Positions 37,101 to 49,756 of a DNA stretch of 64,000 bases are shown here, in pieces; the stretch's first letter is position 1; each line of letters opens with the position of its first letter. Source of the DNA: Gordius sp. MW1 (lineage: Eukaryota; Nematomorpha; Gordioida; Gordea; Gordiidae); the NCBI GenBank assembly GCA_964036665.1, contig OZ038527.1, positions 21,857,901 to 21,921,900 on the forward strand, written 5' to 3'. The notes below the pieces were generated by a model that saw only the letters and a list, made by a program, of their open reading frames with translations, was not told the DNA's origin and did not search any database. Made by a program: the position numbers and the translations under genes.

Positions 37101-40100
37101 CTTGAGCTTTTAGGGATAATCGTTTGTAAAAAGTCCACGTTTTAATACGGCTTTGAATGTAAAATACCTTTTACCAGCATATAAACCTTATTTTTTTACA
37201 AGTGGAAAGATATTTTACAATTAAAATGCCTGTTTTATTTCCAATTAAAAGCTTGACACCGTTGTTATATTCTTATTAAGCGACGGTGGCTTCAATAATA
37301 TAAGATATCGTATGTTATTTTGTATATATTTGAAAATACCCAAGTGAATTCCCCCCTCGACCTATTTCTTATTTACCATTATTGCCCCCCCCCCCCACAC
37401 CCATGGAAAAACTGAGCAATTGCGTTTTATTACGTATTTTATGTTAAAAGTTTTCAAATTAAAATCATGACATTGCCCTTACATAGCGGGTTTGAATCGT
37501 GCAATGTGCTTTAAAGTCAAAATTTAGCAGTTTTCAATCTACCGACCTAATATCAATTTCAAATCATTTTTCTGGATAAACCCTGCACAATTTTTTATGT
37601 GTTGTAAAGTGATAGTTGGCTGGGAAATGTTAATATTAAATTAGCGCGTACCATTGTTTTAATGGCACCCGGTCAAAGTAGCAGAAAAATAGCAGCCAAA
37701 TTGGTCAGAATTCATCAAGATTGTTAGGGTTCTGGCTAGGGTTAGGGTTAGGAATACATCAGAAATCCCCTCCCCGAGATTTAATTCTAATTTCTTGATT
37801 ATTTAAAAAAAACTCGGGCCTTCGGCCCTCGTGGGAAGGGAAGAGGGGAAGGGAAGGGGGGACGACTCATCTGTACTTCGTATAAATGTATCATATTTGC
37901 TATGCAATTTATGGGCGAGAAAGGTGGGAAGGGGCGAGAATGCCTATAGGGGGGTATTAAATGCCTGATGATTAATTAATTATTTATACAAATATTCCAT
38001 TTATAGGCAAAATGTAATATAGGCAAAATGTAATATAGACAAGGGTTAGGGTTAGATTTAGTGTTTGCATCTAGTTGCGTATTACATTAGTTTTTTTGGC
38101 CTTTAGTGATTATGGGTCTAACAAACATTATATTATAAAACATCACAATGTTAAGAATTTGCAGAATTGTTGGGAGAAATTTTTTGTTAAATTTGAACAA
38201 TTTTTAATTAAAAAGATCAAAAATTTGGCCAATGGTCATTTTTTCTCTATTGGTCAGTACCAACAGATACTCTATAAGTCAATGATAGCCAAAAAAACGG
38301 GAAAAAAAATTTTGATGCTCACTTTGGCCAATGGTCATTTTTTTCCATTGGTCAGCAGCCAGCACACGGTAAAAGTGGATATAAATTCATAAGAGTAAAA
38401 AAAACGAAAAAAAAATTTTCGAATCACATTTTGGCCAATGGTCATTTTTTTCCATTGGTCACCAGCCAGGACACGGTAAAAGTGGATATAAATTCATAAT
38501 AGTCAAAAAAAAACGAAAAAAAAAATTTATCACATTTTGGCCAATGGTCATTTTATTCCATTGGTCAGCAGCCAGCGGACGGCCAAAAAGTCATAATAGC
38601 AATGGTAGGAACAGGAACAATCATAATAGTCAAAAAAAAACGAAAAAAAATGTTCGAATCACATTTTGGCCAATGGTCATTTTTTCCATCGGTCAGGAGC
38701 CAGCGGACGGCCAAAAATTCTTATTATCAATGATAGTAACAAGAACAATCATGAGAGTCAAAAAAAACTCCGGGATTCTAACCCAAAAACTAGTTAAATT
38801 GCATAGCAATTAAAAGTAAACAACTTTTATTTATGTTTATTATATAACATTGGTCAGCAGCCAGCGGACGGCCAAAAAGTCATAATAGCAATGGTAGGAA
38901 CAGGAACAATCATAATAGTCAAAAAAAAAAACGAAAAAAATAATTTCGATTCACATTTTGGCCAATGGTCATTTTTTCCATCGGTCAGGAGCCAGCGAAC
39001 GGCCAAAAATTCTTATGATCAATGTTAGTAACAAGAACAATCATAAGAGTCAAAAAAAACTCCGGGATTCTAACTAAAAAACTAGTTAAATTGCATAGCT
39101 ATTAAAAGTAAACAACCTAAAAAACTAGTTAAATTGCATAGCTATTAAAAGTAAACATCTTTTATTTATATTTATTAATAGATAATTTAACAAATCTTAT
39201 TAATAACACAGCGAGGGAGATAGAGATGAGGGGTGGGGCACCTCTTATGCATTAATTTAAAAAATAACACAGCGAGGGAGATAGAGATGAGGAGTGGGGC
39301 ACCTCTTTCTCATGCATTAATTTAAAAAATCGATAACCTAATATACCCAATGCAAATAGATAGGGATGGACGGACAGAGGGACGGACGGACAACAAAAAA
39401 CGAGCCCATAAATTGCATAGCAATTAATATTTTTCTGCTACTTTTTCATCATTCTGTTACTTTGACGGGTATTCGTTTTAATATCCACAATTAGAAATTC
39501 AATTTATTCAATATTTATTTATGGTGTCACATAAAATGGGATGTTGATCAAAAAGAAAAATCTTAAATAAATTCTTAAATAAATTATGGGTAATAATGAT
39601 GAAAAGTTGATTATGTATCAAGAAGATAATTTATTGATTACTAAAGTAAAAGCCGGGGAGGGGCGACGTAAAAAAGAGAACAAATGGCGATTAATTATAT
39701 AATGATTTTACCAACTCGGCTTTGGTTTACAATATTAAAACATATAATTATAGCAATAAATAATACAATCTATAGACAGTGATATATGAATAAAATAACA
39801 AATTAAATTCTTCAATTTCATGTATCAACCTGAATGATAGTTTTTTGTGGTAGCTATAATATAATTCTTTAATTTATTTTAAGGGGAACTTAGCGTATCG
39901 GAAGAAAAGATGACCGAAAAGAGAAATCCAAGCGATTTCGCCCTTTGGAAAGCGTCCAAACCAGATGAGCCAACTTGGGATTCACCCTGGGGCAAAGTAT
40001 TCTATCTTATTTGCATTTTTGTTTATCAATATTAATTGCTTTTTGTGTATTTATTTTTCTAGAATTTTATGTAACAATTTTGCTGTATTTTATAAAATTG

Positions 40101-43100
40101 TTTTTTTCCAAAATTTTTAAACGAAGTGACTATTTTAAAAACCAATTTCAATCTTAAAAACGAATTTAATCCGACAAATGTTTGTAAAAATTGAGGGAGA
40201 CTACTTTATAGATTTATTTAACTCGCTTGTTAAAGTAATTTTTTATCTTATCACTTTTAACGTTTCTATGTGTATTTCCTTTGCCATTTCGCCACTGTAA
40301 AATTCAAAGGTATAATTCAATATATAATTATGTAATTTTCGCGTGTTTGCAATGAGCAACTTCAAGGTGTTTATTCCCTTATAATTTAATTAACCGATGT
40401 GATGTGACATGTTATCAATTTAACTTTTTTTTATTATTTTAAAATATTTTTCTTTCGTTTTATTAGTAACTTACCTGTATGCATAAATTTAATAATATTA
40501 CATCTAATAATATCCATTTACTTATAATAATGGGTATAGGGTAGGCCGGGTTGGCACATAGAATGTTCCGTTATGGCTACGTCTATGTGCGGGCCCAAGC
40601 TAGACATACACGCCGGTGGCATCGATCTCAGGTTTCCCCACCACGATAACGAAATCGCCCAAACCGAAGTGATTATTTTATTTTTACGTAAAAAACCTAA
40701 ATTATTGAGTAATAAGCTGAGAGAGAGAGAGAGAGATGGACCTCCTAAAAGTTAAAAAAAATCATATATGTGCTTTATAATTATCGATTCAACTGTCTGA
40801 TTGGGGTTAGATAAATATGATGTTGAGAAAGGTATAAGTAACTTTTATTTAAGAAAGAGCTATTAAGGATGCGTAAAAAAGAGCGCATTAAAGGAGTTAA
40901 CATGCATTGCCCTGGATGTTTTTAGCACTTGTTTACACAATGAAACTTATAATTATATAACAATTTTGTTGAATAAATATCCAGTTTTGAGCTAATAAAG
41001 GACAAGTTACATAGACTAGTGTTGTAAAAACGGGTGGTTACGACTTTTGGTTGCAGTCGACTAAACATAAACAGGCCGAAGTGTTATGTTTATGTTTAGT
41101 CGACTAAAACCGAAGGAGGTCGATCAAACAAAACCCAGACGTTATTACAACACTAATATATAGGCTATAAAATCGAAAATATATTCTCATAAACGCCAAA
41201 AAATCTTCTTCATATTTATTATCAAGCGACAAAGGCCAATAGTTAGCAAATAGAATACCGCTTATATATGATGCAAGGTAGAACCGAATGAGTATTTTAT
41301 TTTGCAATAGGTATGTTGCTTTTTTGAAAAGAGGAGCTAGGTGGAATTAGGGGTAGCTCCACTTTTTAAAACGAGTTAATTTCTAGTAATATTGAATATT
41401 TATTTATAATTACATGGTGTCGTCTTATCTATATTTGTTGTATTCCAAGTTATTATTTCCTTCTTTCCAAATACTTTCCCATATCTTATTGTTTTATAAT
41501 AAACCCGGTCCTTCAGACATCGCAGGCGTCCCTGGACCCGTCTGTTTTTTTTGTATTAATCTCCAAATTTAGTCTTTTCTATCTTAGTATAGAAGCAGTA
41601 ATTTAATGTTGGGGGGAGGGGTTGCTAGAAAATTCATAGCAATATAATAGCTGTAACGTAAATTCGAACATGGCAGGGTATAAATTCAGTGATGATTAAA
41701 TCTATAGCGTAAACTTATGGAAGCACTTGTGTGAATTTCAACAAATTGTGCCTTTTAAAAACCTCTTTTACTTGAGCTTCCCTTATTTAAGTAAATGAAA
41801 TAATTTATAATGGATAAAATTTACAAACTATGTTGCAAAGGTGAAATATAAATATTATGTATCTGTCGGTTCCATATAATATACAATGACATCGACCTTA
41901 TTTGGGAAAGACTTAGCCAAAAATGCGATTGAAACACTAAATTTCCGATGTTTTAGTCGCCAAAATAATAAATTTATGGAAAGAGGTAACCATCGTAGAT
42001 AGTGTAGATATTTATAGGCATTTAATATAAAATAAAAGAGGTAATTTCTAAAATGTTCAGAATTTAACAAATGAGTCAATTAGTTAACTTTTAAATGGTT
42101 TACGTAAAAAAATGAAAAATTTACAAAAATTTTATTTACATTTCTTAAATAATCTCAGGCTTATTACGACGAGAGCAATTGGGTCAATTACTTTTTGCAT
42201 TCGGGTCACCTGACTATAGCTGGGTGCAAAATGTCGAAATCGTTGAAAAATTTCGTAACTATCGGGGAAGCGCTCAAAAGTTACACCAGGCGACAACTTA
42301 GACTTACATTCCTGCTGCACGGGTGGAAAGATAGCTTGGATTATAGTCCTAATTCCATGGCATGCGCTCTGCAATACGAAAAAATGCTCAACGTACATTT
42401 AAATCGTTGAAATCAACTTTTTAAAATGGTTTTTGCGTTTTGTGTGTGGTTTTTACATGTTTTTTGTGATTTTTAGTTGTTGTTTTTGTAATGTGATCGA
42501 GAGTTTTTTGTTAGGATTCCATGTAGTTTTGACACCTTTGTATGGATATTTGAAAAAGGAGTTTACTTTACCGTGGGATTTCTAGGTTTCTTTTGCTACT
42601 TTCTTGGCTGTATTTTAAATTGTAAGGAATTTTTAGTTTAATGGTATTAAGTTGAATGTATCTCCGCAATATGAATTCGTGCTTGTTTAATATAGAAGTA
42701 CCACCAAAATCACAAAAAATAACAGTGCATTTTAGCAAATGTTTAGAGCTTATAAATTTTAAACCTATAGCCACATTTCCTCTTAGCTCGTTTATATCTG
42801 GCCTACCGATGTTAGTTAGTTTAAAGAAGGTAATGCCCATAAAATAATCTGTTAGTGCCCTAAGGTCACATTATTGATTTTTAAAATTTTAATTTAATAT
42901 AAACGTAAGTTTCTATTATCAGAAGCTTAAGAATTTCTTATTATGCACCTCATATTGATCAAAATATTTGGATTTTTAAATATAAATCAATCCTTTTTTT
43001 AAATAATGGCACAGGAATTCTTTCTAAACGTTAAAGACGTATTGAGGCGTGCACCTACGGATTGCGATTATTTCACCAAATGGGGTGGTCACGAAAAAAT

Positions 43101-46100
43101 ACTCAATCAAAAGTTAGTGGAAATTATACTGAATTATTTTTATTTGCTCTTTCTAGGCGGTCTAATTCTACTTATTTGTTAGCTAATAGTCAGAACAAAT
43201 TACTATCTTATTGTCTTCTTTTTTATGATTGTTTATCACATTGGCTGGTGGTCATCCCTCTAACATTAATTTCCCTTTGTTTAACATCTATTTATTTATC
43301 TTGTAAATTTTATATTGTACTTTATTTTGTGATTCCATCTAAGCTTGGGTCTTCCTTTTTTGCGTTTCCCCTGAGTTTTATCTTTTTAATTGTGATTTTA
43401 ACAAGGGCATATAATTTAATTTGCTCGCTAAAAAGCTGGTGGACTTTATTTAGGATATGTTTTTTTGCCTCTTTTAACCCCTTTTGTATGCTTTATTTTT
43501 GGCGTACAGATATTTCGAAACGAAAGAAAAGGTCCACGACGCACTGTGTGGTAAGTTTGCACCTTTTGATTTGCGCACATTTATCGGCACTAAAGGAATA
43601 AAAATATTTCCTAAGCTCCGCTTGAATATATTTTTATATAGCAACTCTAGTGTATTTACGTAACAATAATATATAAGTTTTTAAATTAATTTCGGGAAGT
43701 ATTACATGTAATTAGATCCTAAATGTCAATCTTAAAAGTAATTGTAACCCTTTAACCTAAATATCATTAATTAGTGTTGCATTAGCTCAAATGACATTTA
43801 TTATGAAATTAAGGCTTTTAATTATATTTTTGCTGTTTTTACAAGGTCTATTTTTGATGGGTGTTATTTTGATTGAACAATTATGATTTGTAGTTGATAG
43901 GTATGGCTACGCCTCTGGATTTCGAATCGAATATTTTTGGTATGATTCGGATTCGAATTTTTTTTCAAAAAATATATTCGATTCGAGATTCGACGAATAT
44001 TAAAATGAAGATTAAGGTTTTGATATTGTATAATTCAGATTCAAACTAGAGTTGGACAATAAGTTTTTGTCATAAAATTTGTATAATTCAAATTCAAACT
44101 AGAGTTGGACAATAAGTTTTTGTCATAAAATTTTAATGAATCAGTCCCAAAAACTTCCCCATTTGGAAGTTTCTAACAACCTATTGTTGATTAATAATGA
44201 TCAAAATCCATTGTCAGTCTTTTTGCTATATTTGTCAGGATTTTTTAACTGTATTATTTATAATGGTGTTCTAACAATTTGATTTTATAGTATATTATTA
44301 TAAAGTCAACTACGGAATACCGATGAGTTTTTAAAATCCGTTTTATTTTTAAGTCTCCTGCTGAAAGTGTTTAATAATATCTATCCATATTAGTCTTAAA
44401 TTTAAACTAGTTCCTAGATGGCATTTATTAGAGTAAAATTATTATTATGTTTACGGTGGGCGCACTTGTAAATTAGGGTTTTTCTTCACGAGTATTAAAC
44501 ACACCACCGCCATAAGTTTATATTTATTTTAATAAAATTAATTATACAGATTCTATTGACACAAAGTCCAGCCTAGAATCGGTTAAGGAATTGATATCTT
44601 TCATTTACATCTACCTCAAAAATGTGTCCCAAAATGGCCGGAGTTGCCCGAATTACGTTTTACTTCGCGACGTTTGCCTCTACATCACGCGCCTATTCCA
44701 GGTATATCGAGCCATTAGCATTATCAACTATTTAGATATTATAAATAAACATGGGCGTAGCCAGCATTGGAATTAGAGGGGGGGGATAATGCTTTTGAGA
44801 GGGGCAAAATGATAATTTTTAAGCCGCCCTTCCCTGCCTCCCCCTAGCTACACTAATGTAAATAAATACAAAATTTAAACGTTTGTTTAAATCTAATGTG
44901 TTTGTTTTAAAAATTGGCACAAATTAATTTAAACTTTTTTTACGCGATTTTACAAATTATTAAAAAAAATGCATGCTGAAATATGGTCAATTATTGAGAG
45001 AGCATAGAATCATGAATTAATTTTGTATTGGAGTCTACTAAGCTAACATTTTTTAATTTTCCCTAAATATATTGTCTGTTTTCTGAAAATCCCCAAAAAT
45101 GATTCTAAAATTATATAAAGGGTTATGTTAAGGGGCATGTGGCTGAATTTGAAAGGTCTAAGCCCCCCCCCTCTTCCCACCTACATCGGATCCCTAATAG
45201 GGTTAAAAAAATGGGGGTAAATTTGACCTTTCGCGAATATTTTAAAACGAGCCGCATAAACATAATACCCATTTTATATATTTAAATGGATACAATTTAA
45301 TATGTTGAAGTTAATGACTTTATATACTTTTTAAGGGTTTAATGAAAAGATTGTTTTGTCATCTTATTCATTGTGTATTTGGTTTGGACTTTCAAGCGTG
45401 GGGATTGATCTTTCATCTTAATCGAGGAAAGACCATGACCGGATTTATCTTATTAATTTCCATAACTTCGCCTACTTTCCACTTAACACGTGGTCGTTCT
45501 CTTCCTTTTTTACCCCCCCCCCCTTCCCCATGTTTTCTTCGATTTACATCATTTGCCTCCCTTTTTATTTATGTCCATACAGCCGATTTTCGCTTTGATT
45601 TGTCATCATTTACTTTTACACCATTATTTTGGTGTAATTATGAAAAAATTTATGGGTTTCTTTATCATATTAAGATTTATGGCGTTTACGAAAGTGACGA
45701 TAGCATAGGGCCCGGTTCCCTCTCCAAAACCGATTCTCAGGTAATGTTTAATAATAGGAAAATTTTACAAAATCGTAGTTATTGAAAAATATGTAATGGT
45801 TCGTTGTAAGTCAACAACATGCCTTTTACTATGTTTGAATAAGTATTCTCAGTTTTTACATTAAATGTTAAAGTGAGTAAATGATTGTTATAACCGGTCG
45901 TGCATTAAATGAATTTTTGTAAAATTTGCCTGCTCTTTACACTTATACTTATACAAAAATTAAAACTTAGTGTTGTAAAAACGGCTGGACTTCGTTTGGT
46001 CGACTTTTGGTTACAATCGACTAAACATGGACAGACCAAGGTTTTTTGGTCAAGTATTTGGTCCGTTTATGTTTAGTCGACTAAAACCTGAGGTCGACCA

Positions 46101-48820
46101 AACAAAACCGAGCCGTTTTACAACACTAATGGAAATCTACATTTACTGGGGTCTACCGACATGAAGGCTAAATAGCATATAGATGATGATAACTTTTGAT
46201 TCTTTTTTTCCATGATTTTTCCAGCAGCGCCATTAAATTTTGTTTTGCGATAAATTATATTTTTGTTAGATGGAAAATGAGCTGGTGCTGCCGTATCTCG
46301 AGGTTCTAGCCCTATTCAGGGAACGGGTTAGAAAATCTGCCATCCAAAATAAAAGTAATAGTTCCCTATTAATACGTGAAAGCGATACATTAAGTTGCCT
46401 AGTAATACAGACTGCTTTACTAGGCAACTTACGTTCAAATTTGAACGCGTTCATTCACAACACTATTTAATAGACATAAAGACTTGTATTAAGTTAAAAA
46501 CTTAGCTGATAACAAAAAGTTTTTAATGGGTATGTTATTTTTTGTGTAGACAAGGAGATATTGGAGATTTGCGACGAGTTAAGGGACTCTATTTTGCCCG
46601 ATGTCGGGGTCCGACTAGAAGATAAAGGTAACCTTTTTTGCTTTTTTAAAACGGCACCCATTTTTTAGGTAAATTGATTTTTTTATGATATGTATATTTT
46701 ATAATGACCGATTTCATTTTAAATATAAAAAATTTAGGGGAAAAATGACGATTAAATTGATAAATTATGAGGAGATTGATATATTATGTAAAAAAATAAT
46801 CAGAATTGTTTTACGCATTACAATGATATAACTATCCTTAAATTATTTTTTATTTTTTTGCCCTTGTGTACGGTTTGTAGCTTTAAATTTTGTTATTTAT
46901 ACAAACAAAGACGGCGTGTTTGCTTTTTTGACATATTTTATCGTATATATTGTATAAGAATGTCTTAAATCGTCGCTTTGCCCAAAAGTTGTAATTTTTT
47001 AATGGATTTTTGTGTTTTTATCGCTCAAATGATAGCTAATATAATGCGTTGTATAAAATTGGTGGGGTTGTTCTGATAAAATGGATGGAGGGAAATGCCA
47101 CGCGATATTTTGGGCAAGATTAACACAAAAATCAAAAATGAAAACGCGATATTTTAGGCAATAATCACACACAAAAATAAAAAATGATGTAAAGTTAGCG
47201 AATGTCGCGTGCCATTTCCCTCTACTCATATTATCATTCCAACCCCACCGCTATTATACAACGAATTATAATATTACAAAGGATTGACAGTAAATAACAT
47301 CATTAAATGATCGCTATTATCATGGGCGTCCGGGGGGTGGCTTGCCCCCCTTTAAATCCAAAAATTCCTTTAAAATTTGATATAACTATGGCTAAATTTC
47401 GAAAAATTATAATTTTGCCCCTCCCTAAATCATTATTGCCCCCCTCTAAATCCAATCTTAGCATGGCTATTACTTTAAAACAATCGAATCGTGATTTTAT
47501 AGGAGGTGATTCGGTGATTAAATTGGTCGACAAAGAAACCATGGCAAAGGAGAAGGAACAAGAAGCAATACTGAAGAGGAGCAAAGAATTGGAAAAAATG
47601 AAACTGAAGGCGCTAAACGAAGAAGCCCTGGTTAGTGGACCCTGTTTTTTCATTTTAGTTTAAAAATTCTCAATTTTTTGAAATAATGCTTAAAACGTTT
47701 AAAGTAAATTGAGCCATTTTCTTTTGACAATTCCCAAATCGAGTTTTAAGTTTCTAACAAATGGGTATTTTTATTTCAGCTTGTCAGCGAGTTTAGACAG
47801 CTCCATGGACATTTTAATTCGCATTTGTTTGCTCCAAGTTTACAGCTTTACATGTAAATTTATTTTTATGATGCCGAATGAAAAATGGATAAATTTGATT
47901 TTATATGGTTTGAACAAATTAATCATATTTTAATAATGTGGTGAGTAGCAAATTCACTTTGTTGATGGGGGGTGGGCAAGCTTAGCAATAGTAAATTTAT
48001 TCGTTATTTCTATCGTCAAGGAGAACATGCCTAAGTCAAAACATCAAATCAGATCTCTTAATTGTTTGACATGAAAATCCCTCGTAATTATTACATTTGA
48101 ACCATCTTTATATTAACGGAATATTTACCCCGAAATTCATATAAAATTAGTGATTTAATGGACGTGTTTTATTACTTTGATTTAAATTAACCGATTTATC
48201 TTTAAATGCTCAAATTTTTTTGTTAGGCTAAGAAAGAGGCCTTGAATAAGGTGCCGCCCAGCCAATTATTCGTTCACGAGATCGATAAGTATAGCGCTTT
48301 TGACGAAAAGGTAAATATTATATCAAGTTCAACCTCTTCTTAACACTGTGTATTCCATAAATGTCCGTTGTAGTTATGAACTGAGAAAATAGTAGCTGTT
48401 CTTAAAAGTAAAAAGCATTTCTTGATTACCATCTGCTGTCTTTTAATATTTTAAAAATTATAAAGTTCTAATATTTAAATTTTTAACGCTATATGGAGTG
48501 TCTATTTGTTAACGCATTTTTACTTAAATTTTCATTTGAGTGATACTTTTGTATGATAAATCATTAATCGGTTTAATGCATATAATTGATTTTAATAAAC
48601 AACTACACTTAATTCAAAAATATTCATTTTAACTTAATATTGCGTAAAAATTTTTTAAACAACTTGAAAATTATTATGTTAAACCTATATGCACCAGGGA
48701 TTTCCCACACACGATGCCCAAGGTGAAATGCTGAGCAAGGCACAAACCAAGAAATTGATGAAAATTTATCAGCAACAAGAAAAGAAGTACGAAGAATATT
48801 TAGCCAAAACTAGCGCTTAA
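31139..48820 (+). CDS. CARS1: Cysteinyl-tRNA synthetase, cytoplasmic
   Basis: Twenty exons: 31139-31237, 31540-31625, 32287-32383, 33539-33637, 34097-34249, 35065-35205, 35868-35956, 36895-37019, 39884-39996, 40540-40668, 42159-42392, 43015-43112, 43510-43550, 44550-44701, 45675-45740, 46270-46354, 46550-46627, 47503-47630, 48227-48310, 48698-48820. They sum to 739 aa, close to animal CysRS. The enzyme charges tRNA-Cys with cysteine, using ATP, in the cytosol. The class I signatures are intact: HMGH (57-60) in [12 protein letters not shown] and KMSKS (401-405). Zinc ligands that read cysteine are C48 (TCGPT), C343 (IECS), H368 and E372 (HHDNE). Exon 5 encodes the eukaryote-specific insertion ([16 protein letters not shown]). 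Exons 18-20 give the charged C-terminal extension ([20 protein letters not shown]). The N-terminus starts at [15 protein letters not shown], without the GST-like extension of some isoforms. Introns carry many MITEs and a full composite repeat. Confidence 0.95.
31840..31990. repeat. GGGTCGGGTT-rich hAT-like terminal relic
   Basis: Intron 2 of the CysRS gene has a cluster of acccgacccgg and gggtcgggttcggg words in both orientations, typical of hAT subterminal repeats. No terminus or duplication could be placed. Confidence 0.4.
33196..33527. mobile_element. pogo-like MITE with TA duplication in CysRS intron 3
   Basis: A 332-bp element flanked by TA on both sides (33194-33195, 33528-33529). Its tips are related inverted repeats: CAGTTGGAACTTCTTAATCGC at the left, and CAGT, AAAC and TTAATTGC blocks at the right. 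aatcgcgaa words recur inside. CAGT tips with a TA target fit pogo/Tigger-type elements. The right tip lies 11 bp before the exon 4 splice acceptor. Confidence 0.65.
34321..34490. mobile_element. GTGTTGTAAAAACGG palindromic MITE, copy 1 (worn)
   Basis: The right end is aacccagccgtttttcaacac and the interior shares gtcgac and aacataaacaggccaaagg with better copies. The left end is eroded. CysRS intron 5. Confidence 0.55.
35390..35551. mobile_element. CATGGGCGTAGCCAG hAT MITE in CysRS intron 6
   Basis: The ends are CATGGATGTAGCCAG and CTGGCTACGCCCATG. The flanking 8-mers tttatcac (35382-35389) and cttatcac (35552-35559) match at 7 of 8 positions. The inside is C-rich. Confidence 0.8.
36009..36168. 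mobile_element. GTGTTGTAAAAACGG palindromic MITE, copy 2
   Basis: gtgctgtaaaaacggctggg at the left faces cccagccgtttgtacaacaa at the right, and the arms meet near the middle. CysRS intron 7. Confidence 0.7.
37807..39427 (+). repeat. Composite tandem-repeat element, copy B (CysRS intron 8)
   Basis: Same parts and order as copies A and C: ctcgggccttcggccc head, G-rich stretch, conserved about 200-bp segment (38010-38215), tandem ttggccaatggtcat units (38226-39050), 60-bp repeats, duplicated gagggagatagagatgagg tail, ggac microsatellite, and cgagcccataaattgcatag end. It makes up much of the 2.9-kb intron between CysRS exons 8 and 9. Confidence 0.85.
41019..41153. mobile_element. GTGTTGTAAAAACGG palindromic MITE, copy 3
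   Basis: gtgttgtaaaaacgggtgg at the left faces ccagacgttattacaacac at the right. The centre has paired tagtcgactaaa words. TA lies on both sides. CysRS intron 10. Confidence 0.7.
44750..44858. mobile_element. CATGGGCGTAGCCAG hAT MITE in CysRS intron 14
   Basis: It starts CATGGGCGTAGCCAG and ends CTAGCTACACTAATG. Perfect 8-bp duplication taaataaa at 44742-44749 and 44859-44866. Confidence 0.85.
45970..46126. mobile_element. GTGTTGTAAAAACGG palindromic MITE, copy 4
   Basis: gtgttgtaaaaacggctgg at the left faces gagccgttttacaacac at the right, with TA on both sides and internal agtcgactaaa. CysRS intron 15. Confidence 0.75.
46391..46466. repeat. 15-bp hairpin fused to a hAT terminus, CysRS intron 16
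   Basis: taagttgcctagtaa (46391-46405) and its exact reverse complement (46417-46431) are separated by 11 nt. The adjoining acgttcaaatttgaacgcg ... ttcacaacacta is the terminal sequence of the hAT family seen at 1766-2769. It begins 36 bp after the exon 16 donor site. Confidence 0.6.
47321..47468. mobile_element. CATGGGCG MITE relic before CysRS exon 18
   Basis: It begins catgggcgtccgggggg, runs through the family's cccc-rich middle with aaaattccttt, and ends near aatcttagcatggct. The right end is eroded. It stops about 35 bp before exon 18. Confidence 0.55.
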
Positions 48821-49756
48821 AACCCGCAAAAACCCGATATGTAAAAAGATGTTTATATGCGTTATTTTATCTTTTTAAAATTTGTCAGAAACTTTATAGA
48901 GACACTGTCAAATGTGTGTTTGTGTGCGTGCTTTATAACCAAATAATTCGTAACAATTAAATCCAACGTTTTACCCGCCTCTTCCGCTAATTTAAAAACT
49001 CATATTTATAGCTATTACACATTCTCAGCATAATTTTACCCTCTCTTCGCTGTACTCTCCTTATAAACGCTGTTTTTCATCATTTTAAAACGAAAACTGG
49101 CTTCATGTGATCCATGTGTATTCGATCATTCAATTCTAAGTGAGAAATTATAGATGTGAAATTTTGTATCTTTCGATGTTTGGTCTATATTTGTGATAAA
49201 CTTTACGTAATGGTTTGTTTTTAGGGCTATTGTTTCTAAATAATGAGCAATAATAATTTTTTACCTATTAGGGCTTTTGTAATGCTTTGACTAATTCTAG
49301 TTATTTACTCTTTTTAAATATTTAAACTTTATATTATGAATAATAGCAACTAACTAAAATTAAGGTGCGTTTATAGAATAATAAACAATATTCACATCAA
49401 TATATTTTATAAAATTAATAATTTTTTTACATATATTTATTAAAATTTTTAATTTAAATTTTAAAACATCAAATTTACCTATGGTTAAGTCTTTAATTTA
49501 AATATGTATGCTGACATTTGGACCTGACAAGTGTATTTAATTATTTTTTATTGATAAGTACATATTAAACATTGTAATTTTACATGCAGATTTATAAATA
49601 ATTCATGTTATTAATAGTGACCAAATAATATATATAATGTAAAACAATTATTAAAATAAACCTTGTTTTTGTAATTGCCAATATTAAAATTTGGAATTAA
49701 AACGACAAGTAATTCCTGTCATTTCAACATGGCTGTGTTTGGTTGTATTAACGATC
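48821..49756. other. Convergent 3' spacer between CysRS and neprilysin-like genes
   Basis: A 936-bp AT-rich gap between two tail-to-tail genes. On the minus strand AATAAA (as TTTATT at 49547-49552) is the clearest poly(A) signal for the neprilysin-like gene. For CysRS, AATAAA near 49380 is far and ATTAAA near 48957 is closer. No repeats recognised. Confidence 0.45.

Noticed and set aside
43062-43601. 179-aa open frame
   Set aside because: It spans CysRS exon 12 in a different frame, the following intron and exon 13; the hydrophobic reading comes from T-rich intron sequence.
43900-44000. ttcgaatcgaat-rich patch as a regulatory cluster
   Set aside because: More likely hAT subterminal repeat debris; no termini found, so not listed as an element.
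45342-45785. 147-aa open frame containing CysRS exon 15
   Set aside because: Only 45675-45740 aligns with CysRS and has splice signals; the rest is open intron.
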